Origin: DATBFX01 sp036558305
Lineage (GTDB): Bacteria; Chloroflexota; Chloroflexia; Thermomicrobiales; UBA6265
Assembly: GCA_036558305.1 (NCBI GenBank)
Contig: DATBFX010000343.1
Location: 1-21,951, forward strand
DNA length: 21,951 bases
Reading direction: 5' to 3'
Of the stretch, positions 7,206 through 14,227 are shown one piece after another; within the stretch, counting starts at the first letter, position 1, and each line of letters begins with the position of its first letter. Made by a program: the position numbers and the translations under genes. Below the pieces are notes generated by a model, which was not told the origin of the DNA, ran no database searches, and was given only the letters and a program-made list of their open reading frames with translations.

Positions 7206-9113
7206 ATGTCGGTCGTGGTAGATATGACGCGGAGTCCGCATGCGCGGCTGCGGCCGCTGCCGGTCGATGCGGTGCGTCTGGACGACGGGTTTTGGGCGCC
7301 GCGGATGCGGACGAACCGCGAGGTGACGTTGCCGACGCAACTCGAACTCCTGGAGAGTACCGGGCGGCTCGCCAATTTCCGGCGCGGGGCGGGGAACGAG
7401 GCGGGGCGGTTTGAGGGGTTCTATTTCAACGACACCGACGTCTACAAGTGGTTGGAAGCGGCCGCCTGGGTGCTGGCGACCGATCCCGATCCGGAACTCG
7501 GTCGAACGGTCGATGGAGTGATCCAGGAGGTCGCTGCGGCGCAGCAGCCGAACGGTTACCTCGACAACTACTACGTCGCCGGCGACGACGAGAAGCGATG
7601 GACCGAACTTGAGCGGACGCACGAACTCTACTGCGCTGGTCACCTGATCCAGGCGGCGGTGGCACACCACCGCGCCACCGGCAAGACGAACTTGCTCGAC
7701 GTCGCCCGCCGTTTCGCCGACCACATCTGCGACACCCTCGGTCCGGCCGAGGCGGGCAAGCGACCGGGGACCGACGGCCACTCGGAGATCGAGATGGCCC
7801 TGGTCGAATTGGCGCGCGAGACCGGCGACCGGCGGTATCTCGCCCAGGCCCGCTACCTCCTCGACGTGCGCGGGCAGGGTCTGGCCGGCGGCGGCGAGTA
7901 CCGGCAGGACCACCAACCGTACCGCGAGTTCGACGCGATGGTCGGTCACGCCGTCCGCATCCTCTACCTCAACGCGGGCGCCGCCGACATCTACGCCGAG
8001 ACCGGCGATCCCACCCTCCTGGCGACGCTGGAACGCCTCTGGCAGAACACGACGACGAAGCGGATGTACCTGACCGGCGGTCTCGGCGCCCGCCACGACG
8101 GCGAAGCCTTCGGCGACGACTTCGAGCTCCCGAACGCCCGCGCCTACACCGAAACCTGCGCCGCGATCGGCAGCGTGATGTGGAACTGGCGGATGCTTCT
8201 GCTCACCGGCGAGGCGCGCTACGCCGACCTGATGGAGTGGACCCTCTACAACGCCTTCCTCCCCGGTCTCGCGCTCGACGGTCGCTCCTACTTCTACGTC
8301 AACCCCCTCGCCGACGACGGTCGCCACCGCCGCCAGACCTGGTTCGAATGCGCCTGCTGCCCGCCGAACATCGCCCGCACCATCGCCTCGCTCGCCGGCT
8401 CCTTCTCGACGCTGTCCGATGACGGTGTCCAGCTCCATCTCTACGGTCGGGGCACCGCCAGCGTCTCGCTGCCCGACGGCCGAACTATCCGCCTCCGCCA
8501 GCAAACCCGCTACCCGTGGCACGGCGACGTCGCAATCGCGGTCGATGGAGAAGGCGACTTCGCCCTCTCCGTCCGCATTCCGGCCTGGTGCGAACGGGAC
8601 GCGACCGTCGAGGTCAACGGCGAGCCGATCGGCGAGGAGATACGACCGGGAAGTTATCTGTCGATTCGGCGGGTGTGGAGCGCCGGCGATGCCGTCCGTT
8701 TGCACTTCCCGATCTCGGTCAGACTGGTCGAACCACACCCACGCATTGCCGAAGACGCGGGTCGATGGGCAGTGACACGCGGGCCGCTCGTCTACTGCCT
8801 CGAACAGGCCGACCATCCGGGCGTGGACGTCGACGCGGTCGTGCTTCCGCGCGGCGTTGCCTTCGTCGAGGAGGAGCGGCCGTCGTTCCTGGGCGGGGCG
8901 GTCGTGCTGACGGCCTTGGCACGAGAGGAGCGCCCGGGAACCGGTTGGGATGACGGCCTCTACCGCAGCGTCAGACCCAGGCAGGCGGAGCGATCGAACG
9001 CCCGCGCGGTCCAGATTACGGCGATCCCGTATTATCTGTGGGCCAACCGCGAACCGGGCGAAATGCGGGTGTGGATACGCCACGAGTTTTCGAACAGCCC
9101 GAACGGCGCCTGA
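7206..9113 (+). CDS. GH127 family beta-L-arabinofuranosidase
   Basis: 635 residues, typical for GH127 (former DUF1680). The enzyme family removes beta-L-arabinofuranose from arabinooligosaccharides by a zinc-thiolate mechanism. Key positions by comparison with the characterised HypBA1 enzyme: E300 in the GEAFG segment as acid/base, E316 and C318 in the ETC motif, and the C384-C385 pair in ECACCPPN, where C384 would be the nucleophile and the others zinc ligands. The 16-residue spacing between E300 and E316 agrees with the reference enzyme. Earlier family motifs include DVYKWLEAAAW and QQPNGYLDNYY. No signal peptide is seen, so it acts in the cytoplasm on imported glycans. GGAGG lies 10 bases before the ATG. 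It is the last gene of the sugar-uptake unit. Confidence 0.93.
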   Translation: MSVVVDMTRSPHARLRPLPVDAVRLDDGFWAPRMRTNREVTLPTQLELLESTGRLANFRRGAGNEAGRFEGFYFNDTDVYKWLEAAAWVLATDPDPELGRTVDGVIQEVAAAQQPNGYLDNYYVAGDDEKRWTELERTHELYCAGHLIQAAVAHHRATGKTNLLDVARRFADHICDTLGPAEAGKRPGTDGHSEIEMALVELARETGDRRYLAQARYLLDVRGQGLAGGGEYRQDHQPYREFDAMVGHAVRILYLNAGAADIYAETGDPTLLATLERLWQNTTTKRMYLTGGLGARHDGEAFGDDFELPNARAYTETCAAIGSVMWNWRMLLLTGEARYADLMEWTLYNAFLPGLALDGRSYFYVNPLADDGRHRRQTWFECACCPPNIARTIASLAGSFSTLSDDGVQLHLYGRGTASVSLPDGRTIRLRQQTRYPWHGDVAIAVDGEGDFALSVRIPAWCERDATVEVNGEPIGEEIRPGSYLSIRRVWSAGDAVRLHFPISVRLVEPHPRIAEDAGRWAVTRGPLVYCLEQADHPGVDVDAVVLPRGVAFVEEERPSFLGGAVVLTALAREERPGTGWDDGLYRSVRPRQAERSNARAVQITAIPYYLWANREPGEMRVWIRHEFSNSPNGA

Positions 9114-9205
9114 CATCGTCCGCGATCTCGTGCGTCTGGGCGAAGACTTGCCGCTTGCCAAATTCCCGCGTCGGCGTGCGGAAATCGCGGGTCGACGCCG
9201 AGCGA

Positions 9206-9221
9206 AGAGTCCGACGACTCT
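9206..9221 (+). terminator. Possible terminator hairpin after the GH127 gene
   Basis: AGAGTC-CGAC-GACTCT, a 6-bp stem with 4-base loop, about 90 bases after the GH127 stop. There is no T tract, so its role is uncertain. Confidence 0.3.
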
Positions 9222-9291
9222 GTGCGCGTCCTTCGATCTGACAGGTTGCCCCCGGTGCCATCGCTACGGATTGGACCGGATTCCGCCGCGG

Positions 9292-9323
9292 TATCATGTC
9301 CGACAGCGGAGGGGTGTCGGACA
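9292..9323 (+). promoter_or_regulatory. Candidate promoter and operator of the YfhO-like gene
   Basis: A -10-like TATCAT (9292-9297, 5/6) lies 15 bases after a weak -35 TTGGAC (9271-9276). Its last base starts a 9-bp inverted repeat, TGTCCGACA (9297-9305) and TGTCGGACA (9315-9323), with a 9-base centre. The expected transcription start lies inside the repeat, so a bound regulator could control it. No regulator gene is adjacent. Confidence 0.4.
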
Positions 9324-9404
9324 GGTACGACGTCGAGAGCCAGGCCGACCTCACCGCTGCTTCGCAGACCCCGACCGCCTGACGGCGCAGCCGCGTCCCC
9401 GACC

Positions 9405-9414
9405 GAGGAGGTGA
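9405..9414 (+). promoter_or_regulatory. Ribosome binding site deciding a GTG start
   Basis: GAGGAGGTGA, nearly fully complementary to the 16S rRNA end, lies 4 bases before GTG 9419. The first in-frame ATG (9443) is too far away. Confidence 0.7.
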
Positions 9415-9418
9415 GCAG

Positions 9419-11605
9419 GTGCGCGGACCGGGGGGGTGGTCGATGGGGCCATTCCGGGTGCGCGCCGGAAACCCGCGACCGAACGGCGCCGAGGCGCCGC
9501 CTGCCGTTTCATCACCCGACGACGACACAGCCACACCGGAAGCTCGGCCGAGAGAGGACCTGAGCGACGCGGGCGTTGCGTCAGCGGCACGGCGCGCGCC
9601 GACCTCCGAGGTCGTGCGCTTCGCCGCCGAATGGTTGGTCCTCGCCGCCTGGGCGCTCCTCGTCGCCAAACCCTACCTGACCTTCGACCCCGACGTCGTG
9701 CCCGCCGGCCGGGAGTATTTCGCGATCATCCAGGCCGATGCCCTCTGGGACCGCTTACGGGCGTGCGGGGCGTGCGCGCTCTGGAACGGCGCGGTCAGCG
9801 GTGGCTACCCCGCCTTCGCCGACGTCCAGGGCGCGATGCTCCACCCCCTGGTGGTCGTGCCGGCGCTGGTCTGGGGCTGGATCAACGGGGCCAAGGTCAC
9901 GGTGGTGGCGGCGCTCCTCCTCGCCGGCCTGGCGCAGTGGTGGCTGGCTCGGACGCTCGGATTGGGGACGGTTGCCCGCGTCTGGAGCGGCGCCGTCGCG
10001 GTCGCCGCCGGCAACCTGACCGGCCGCATGGAGGATGGCAACGTCGTCCTCGTCGTCTCCGGTGCCGCCTGTGCCCTCGTCTTGCCGCCCTTCCTCCAAC
10101 TCGGCCGCGACGGCCGCCGGCGGACCGCCGCCGCCCTCGGGCTCGTGCTCGGTCTCGCCCTGCTCGCCGGTCAAGGCTACCTCCAGATCGGCTGTGCGTT
10201 CGTCGCCCCCGTGCTGCTCCTGATCCTGTTGCGCGGCAACCCGCTCGGTGCTGCCGCCCTCCTGCGCCGCTACGCCCTGGCCCTGGCGATCGCCGTGCTG
10301 GTCGCCGCGCCCTTGCTCGTCCCCTTCCTGCACTTCTGGCCGTCGTTCGCCAAGGACACCGACCCCACGTTCGGCCAGGCACAACCGCTCGCCTTCGTCC
10401 CCCTGAATCTGGTCGTCGACGACCCCGCCTTCTACCGGACCCAGGTGCTCGGCAAGCTGCCGATCCCCTACCTCTACATCTCCTACGTCGGCTGGCTCGC
10501 CGTCCTCCTCGCCGTCGTCGGCTTCGCCGTGCTCTGGCGCCGCGGTGAGCGCCGGTTCGCCGCCGCCCTCGGGGCCGCGGTGCTGGTGCCGCTGTGGCTG
10601 GCCAGCGCCCAGCCCCTGCGCTGGCTTGCCGGGTGGACCGACGGCATCGGCCCCGCCCACGAGTTCCTGATCGGCCTGCGCAGCGTCCCCGCCGTCGCCG
10701 GTCTCGCCGTGCCGCCCTTGCTCGGTCTGGCCGCGGCGGGACTCGACGCGCTCTGGCGGTGGGGTCGGCATAGCGTCTGGATCACCACCGACCGCAGCGG
10801 TTCGGCGCCGGCGCTCCGCCTCGACCCGCGCTGGCTGCTCCTCCTGCTGCTTGTGCTGGCGACCGACCGCGTCCGCACCTTCAGCGAGAACTGGATCTCC
10901 ACCGTGCGCCAACCGGTGGCCGAGATCGATCCGGTCCTCGCCGCGTTGCAGACGCCGGATCTGCAGTGGGTGGCCACCCCCTTCGGCGAGCAGTACTGGT
11001 GGGGGCCGGCGATCGCGCGGGGGCTGAAGTTGACCACGTACGTGACCACCTGGCACTGGAAGGACCGCGCGGCGCCGGAGCCGGTGCTGGCGGCCGGCCG
11101 CACGCCGCCGTCCCAGGCGATGACGCCGGCAGGAACCTACGGCGGCATCACCGTCTACGCCGCCCCGCCCGGACAGGAATACGCGGCGGTGGTCCACGCC
11201 GACGGCAGCCGCACGGTCTGCGCGGCGCACGGGACCGGCGGCGACATCGACGTGACCTGCGACGCCCCGCAACCGGGGCAGGTGGTCGTGCGCGAGAACC
11301 GGGTGGCGGGCTGGTCGGCCCGCGTCGACGGCCACGACCGGCCGGTGGCCGGCGCGGGCGGTTGGCTGGCGGTCGAGGTACCCGCCGGGCACAGCGTGAC
11401 CACGTTGCGCTACCGGCCCTGGGACGTGCCGCTCGGCGTCGCCTTCATGCTCGTCGGCCTGGCCTGGGCGGGAGTCCTGATCTGGCGCGACCGGAAGCCA
11501 TCGCCCACCGCGCGCCGGTCCGCGGGCCTCCCGTCGTCCTCGGGGCGGTCTCGATCGGCGGCGGAGCAAGGTGCCGGCGCGTTGCCTCCGGCCAACTCCG
11601 GGTGA
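9419..11605 (+). CDS. YfhO-like / GT-C-type multi-pass membrane protein
   Basis: 728 residues from GTG 9419. About 60 polar residues precede roughly eleven predicted membrane segments spread over residues 62-490. A soluble, probably extracytoplasmic domain (about 495-670) follows, then one last membrane segment and an Arg/Ser-rich tail. The first outer loop has an Asp-rich motif (TFDPDVVPAGREYF) and W-N-G-x-x-S-G-G-Y-P-A, the region where GT-C transferases carry their catalytic Asp. The end segment with ENRVAGWSARVDG and V-P-A-G-H-S-V-T-T-L-R-Y-R-P resembles the C-terminus of YfhO-family proteins. The likely role is transfer of a sugar from a lipid carrier to a cell-surface polymer or lipid; this is inferred. 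It stands alone, without co-oriented close neighbours. Confidence 0.75.
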   Translation: MRGPGGWSMGPFRVRAGNPRPNGAEAPPAVSSPDDDTATPEARPREDLSDAGVASAARRAPTSEVVRFAAEWLVLAAWALLVAKPYLTFDPDVVPAGREYFAIIQADALWDRLRACGACALWNGAVSGGYPAFADVQGAMLHPLVVVPALVWGWINGAKVTVVAALLLAGLAQWWLARTLGLGTVARVWSGAVAVAAGNLTGRMEDGNVVLVVSGAACALVLPPFLQLGRDGRRRTAAALGLVLGLALLAGQGYLQIGCAFVAPVLLLILLRGNPLGAAALLRRYALALAIAVLVAAPLLVPFLHFWPSFAKDTDPTFGQAQPLAFVPLNLVVDDPAFYRTQVLGKLPIPYLYISYVGWLAVLLAVVGFAVLWRRGERRFAAALGAAVLVPLWLASAQPLRWLAGWTDGIGPAHEFLIGLRSVPAVAGLAVPPLLGLAAAGLDALWRWGRHSVWITTDRSGSAPALRLDPRWLLLLLLVLATDRVRTFSENWISTVRQPVAEIDPVLAALQTPDLQWVATPFGEQYWWGPAIARGLKLTTYVTTWHWKDRAAPEPVLAAGRTPPSQAMTPAGTYGGITVYAAPPGQEYAAVVHADGSRTVCAAHGTGGDIDVTCDAPQPGQVVVRENRVAGWSARVDGHDRPVAGAGGWLAVEVPAGHSVTTLRYRPWDVPLGVAFMLVGLAWAGVLIWRDRKPSPTARRSAGLPSSSGRSRSAAEQGAGALPPANSG

Positions 11606-11607
11606 GT

Positions 11608-11621
11608 CCGCGCTCGCGCGG
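11608..11621 (+). terminator. GC-rich hairpin just after the YfhO-like gene
   Basis: CCGCG-CTCG-CGCGG begins 3 bases after the stop. There is no T tract, so it is only a possible 3'-end structure. Confidence 0.3.
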
Positions 11622-12025
11622 GAGGCGGGGCACCCGGCAATCGCCGAACCGAGGTCCCCCGGCGGGGCACCGATTCGGCACCGTCGCCGGCTCGATGCGC
11701 TCGCGGGCGAGGTGACGGGATGGACTTCAATTCTCCGGCCCCGAGCGCCGCGGTAGCAAGGGCGATTTATCCTCGATTCACGGAAGTTTTGATCATCGAT
11801 CTGCGAGCGTCACGGATGCAGTGTTGTGCTGATCTGTCGCGTCGTCGACCGCAGCGAATGGAGCTGTTGCAACGCCTGAACGGGAACGTGGCCCCATTGA
11901 ACCGGCCGTCTTGCCAAACCTGCCTCCGTACATGGAGACACCGGCGCAGGCAGTCGGCGGAACACCGTCGACGCGGATGGCCGGGACCGACCGGCGGCCT
12001 CGCCGCACCCGGGCCCCGCCAACCG
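11622..12025. other. Non-coding stretch between two convergent genes
   Basis: The plus-strand membrane-protein gene and the minus-strand response regulator converge here. I see no gene, repeat or convincing terminator. The part near 11760-11800 is more AT-rich and contains TGATCATCGATC. Open frames crossing it are antisense shadows of the regulator gene. Confidence 0.5.
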
Positions 12026-12706
12026 CTACGTCGCGTCGTGGTCGCGGGCCCAGACGATGGCCTCGGCGCGGGTCTGGACGCCGAGTTTGCCGTAGAGGCG
12101 GCTGACGTAGTTGCGCACCGTCTGCTCCCCCAGGCGGACCTCCTCGGCGATGCGGGCGTTGTCCCAACCCCGCGCCAGCATGCGCAGGAGCTGGCCCTCC
12201 CGTTCGGTCAGGTGGGGACCGGTGCCCTGGGGGCGGGCGGCGGCGCGGACGAACTTGGTGACGACCGGCTGGCTGAACCAGGTGCCGCCGCCGACGACGC
12301 TGCGCACCGCCTGCACCAGCGCCTCCGGCGCCTCGTCCTTGAGCACGTAGCCGCCGACGCCGGCCTCGATCAGCCCGCGCACGTAGGCGTCGTCGTCGTA
12401 GGCGGTCAAGACGACCACGCGGACGTCGGGGCAGTTTGCTTGGACGAAGGCGACGGTCGCCGGCGCCGGCGGACCGGGCATGTTGAGGTCGAGCACGAGG
12501 ACGTCCGGTCGCAGCGCCCGGCAGCGCTGCTGGGCCTGGTCGCCGTCGGTGGCTTCGCCGACGACGGCGACGTCGGGCTCGGCCTCCAGGGTGGCGCGCA
12601 GGCCGGCGCGGACGACCGGGTGGTCGTCGGCCAGCAGCACCCGGATCGGCGCGCTGATCGCCGTCTCCCTGTTGGGCGACTCGGGAAGCTCCATGGCACC
12701 GACCAT
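12026..12706 (-). CDS. NarL/FixJ-family response regulator
   Basis: 226 residues from ATG 12706, preceded by GAGG with 5-base spacing; an upstream in-frame ATG at 12724 lacks a ribosome binding site. The receiver domain (about 20-140) has the acidic pair D27-D28, phospho-acceptor D73 in VLVLDLNMPG, T101 and K123 in GYVLKD. The C-terminal LuxR-type helix-turn-helix starts at LTEREGQLLRMLARG and contains the recognition segment GEQTVRNYVSRLYGKLGV. It would bind DNA after phosphorylation. The HisKA_3 kinase encoded divergently at 14228 belongs to the kinase class that pairs with NarL-type regulators, so it is the likely partner. Its leader carries two long stem-loops. Confidence 0.93.
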   Translation of the reverse strand: MVGAMELPESPNRETAISAPIRVLLADDHPVVRAGLRATLEAEPDVAVVGEATDGDQAQQRCRALRPDVLVLDLNMPGPPAPATVAFVQANCPDVRVVVLTAYDDDAYVRGLIEAGVGGYVLKDEAPEALVQAVRSVVGGGTWFSQPVVTKFVRAAARPQGTGPHLTEREGQLLRMLARGWDNARIAEEVRLGEQTVRNYVSRLYGKLGVQTRAEAIVWARDHDAT

Positions 12707-12737
12707 CGTCGCCTCAACGGCCATAACGACGTGCTAC

Positions 12738-12827
12738 AGGGGAGTGACCTGGCTCGTTCTCTGGGACTCCCCTTTGCGTGAGCAAGGGCATCTGACGGGG
12801 TGTGCGACGAGCGGCATGCCCCGTCAG
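12738..12827 (-). promoter_or_regulatory. Two consecutive stem-loops in the response-regulator leader
   Basis: In transcript order the first has a 9-bp perfect stem, CTGACGGGG/CCCCGTCAG (12819-12827 with 12792-12800), and an 18-base loop. The second has an 8-bp perfect stem, AGGGGAGT/ACTCCCCT (12766-12773 with 12738-12745), and a 20-base loop. Both lie between the presumed promoter near 12906 and the start at 12706. They could form a structured 5' leader. I cannot match it to a known riboswitch. Confidence 0.45.
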
Positions 12828-12905
12828 GAGCGAATTGGTATCTGGATCGGCGTATCGGCCGTGGCCGAATGAGACCGATGGCCGCCGCGGTCAACCGTCG
12901 CCGGA

Positions 12906-12919
12906 AGTATACGTATACT
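12906..12919. promoter_or_regulatory. 14-bp palindrome with -10 elements on both strands
   Basis: AGTATACGTATACT is a perfect palindrome, so TATACT (5/6 of the -10 consensus) is present on both strands. On the minus strand a -35-like TTGTGG lies 18 bases upstream and would start the response-regulator leader. On the plus strand the -35 is poor (TCAACC). It may be a bidirectional promoter, a regulator binding site, or both. Confidence 0.45.
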
Positions 12920-12925
12920 CCCCTT

Positions 12926-12934
12926 TTATCCACA
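12926..12934 (+). promoter_or_regulatory. Sequence identical to the DnaA-box consensus
   Basis: TTATCCACA matches the DnaA box exactly and lies 6 bases after the palindrome at 12906-12919. On the other strand it covers the -35-like element of the response-regulator promoter. Only one copy is present and no dnaA or dnaN is near, so it is not an origin; a regulatory DnaA site or coincidence are both possible. Confidence 0.35.
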
Positions 12935-13170
12935 AACGTTGATCGATTTTGAGGACTCGTGTACCTAGACCGCCGGCGCGAAAACCCCACAATGGGGGTG
13001 CTCGACGGCACCTGCCCTTGAGCGTGCGGCACTCGGACGGTTCTCCTGGTCCGCACGTGTTCCGTTCTCGCCGTCCAGCCGGGAAGGGATCCGAATGATC
13101 CTCTTGACCACGGATTCCGTAGAGGATACGACGAAGCAGATCTCGTAATTCCTGACCAATGGAGGTGTGG

Positions 13171-13512
13171 ATGGTAACCAAACTCGGTCAGGAAGGCCGA
13201 AGGTATCGGGTCGAGCACCGGGAAAGCGACAGAACGCGCGTGCTGGCCATCGTCACCGACGTCTTTCCCCACCGGACGACGCTGGTCCCGTACGCCTCCC
13301 GGTTACTCCGGGAGGGGATGAGCGGGCAGGTCGTTTTGCTCGACGACGCGAGCGACGCCGTCGTGGCCACCTACCGCCTCGCCTCGGGGATGAAGCGCCG
13401 CAACGTCTTCCGTTCCCGGCCGCGGCCACCGGGAACGGAGGACCTGGGCGACCAGCCGGATCGCCCCCCACGGATCGGAGGTGTCAACATCGACAAACGT
13501 CAGTCGGCTTGA
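13171..13512 (+). CDS. Hypothetical small basic protein
   Basis: 113 residues from ATG 13171, with GGAGG 5 bases upstream; an ATG at 13159 is in frame but precedes the ribosome binding site. I do not recognise the family. Residues about 5-80 alternate charged and hydrophobic residues (RYRVEHRESDRTRVLAIVTD, then SGQVVLLDDASDAVVATYRL) as in a small beta-rich domain, and the C-terminal third is Arg/Pro-rich and probably disordered. There is no signal peptide and no Cys. It lies between the response regulator and kinase genes, in the kinase orientation, but 216 bases separate it from the next gene. A -35-like TTGACC at 13104-13109 could drive it, but the matching -10 (TACGAC) is weak. Confidence 0.6.
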   Translation: MVTKLGQEGRRYRVEHRESDRTRVLAIVTDVFPHRTTLVPYASRLLREGMSGQVVLLDDASDAVVATYRLASGMKRRNVFRSRPRPPGTEDLGDQPDRPPRIGGVNIDKRQSA

Positions 13513-13728
13513 CGATAAGTTGGCGATCTTGCGCACGTGGGCGTTGGCACCAGTTGTGCACACGCGCCGCCGTGAGGCCGTCCCGTGCCTCTCTCGCCCT
13601 TCGCAAGAGTCGCCAGGTCGTCGAAAGTCGTTCGAAGACCGACCCGACGGGACCGCGATCTTCGGCCGTCCGGCGGTGCGGGGCCAATCGAATCGAGGCG
13701 ACGCCACTCTGGCGACATGGGGGCTACA
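13513..13728. other. Intergenic stretch without recognisable features
   Basis: About 216 bases between the small hypothetical gene and the secreted-protein gene. I see no hairpin, promoter or small gene that I can support. Confidence 0.4.
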
Positions 13729-14205
13729 ATGCTGGGCCTGTCATGTCGTCGTCTGCCGCCGATTCGGTTCGTTTCGCTGGTCATCCTGGCTTTTGTCCTT
13801 GCGGGACACGGTCCCGCCTCCGCCAGCGTCATGTGGTGCCGCTCCGACCCGCTCGTCGTGATCGATGGGTACCTCGTCGACGTCTTTGTCAGCGTGCCCA
13901 TCGATCAACTGTTGAAGGTGAGCGGAGCGACCGAGATCGTGATCACCACGCCACCCGATGTCAACATCGCGCTCGCGTCGCCCGGCATCGGCTTCGGCTA
14001 CGGCGAGCACGTGACGTTCGCCGAATCGCCGTCGCTGGACGTGACCGGCCAGGGCATGCAGATCCGGGTCAAGGTCCTGGTGCCAACGAGCGACGACACG
14101 GTGCCGGTGCAGGTGCAACTTGCGCCGCGGATCGTCGGCATCCTGTCTCCCACGACCGTCGAGGGCGTGGCGAACGCGTGGGTATCGCAGCGGATCACGA
14201 TCTAG
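13729..14205 (+). CDS. Small secreted or membrane-anchored hypothetical protein
   Basis: 158 residues from ATG 13729; another ATG lies four codons upstream (13717), and neither has a strong ribosome binding site. The N-terminus is a clear signal peptide: basic CRRLPPIRF, hydrophobic VSLVILAFVLAG, then a G-P-A-S-A-S cleavage-like segment. The mature part (about 125 residues) is rich in Val/Ile/Thr and probably all-beta, with one Cys near its start. I do not recognise the family. It is 22 bases upstream of the histidine kinase and in the same orientation, so co-transcription is likely. It could be an accessory sensor or ligand-binding partner of the kinase, as secreted proteins in such operons often are; this is inferred. 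Confidence 0.7.
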   Translation: MLGLSCRRLPPIRFVSLVILAFVLAGHGPASASVMWCRSDPLVVIDGYLVDVFVSVPIDQLLKVSGATEIVITTPPDVNIALASPGIGFGYGEHVTFAESPSLDVTGQGMQIRVKVLVPTSDDTVPVQVQLAPRIVGILSPTTVEGVANAWVSQRITI

Positions 14206-14227
14206 CGCCGCGGAGCGCGCACATCCC

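Noticed and set aside
11720..12781. A 353-residue plus-strand frame opposite the response regulator
   Set aside because: It is antisense to a gene with all receiver and LuxR motifs in place and has no ribosome binding site or recognisable domain.
12926..12934. Replication origin at the DnaA-box match
   Set aside because: A single box without a cluster, an AT-rich unwinding region or dnaA/dnaN neighbours does not support an origin.
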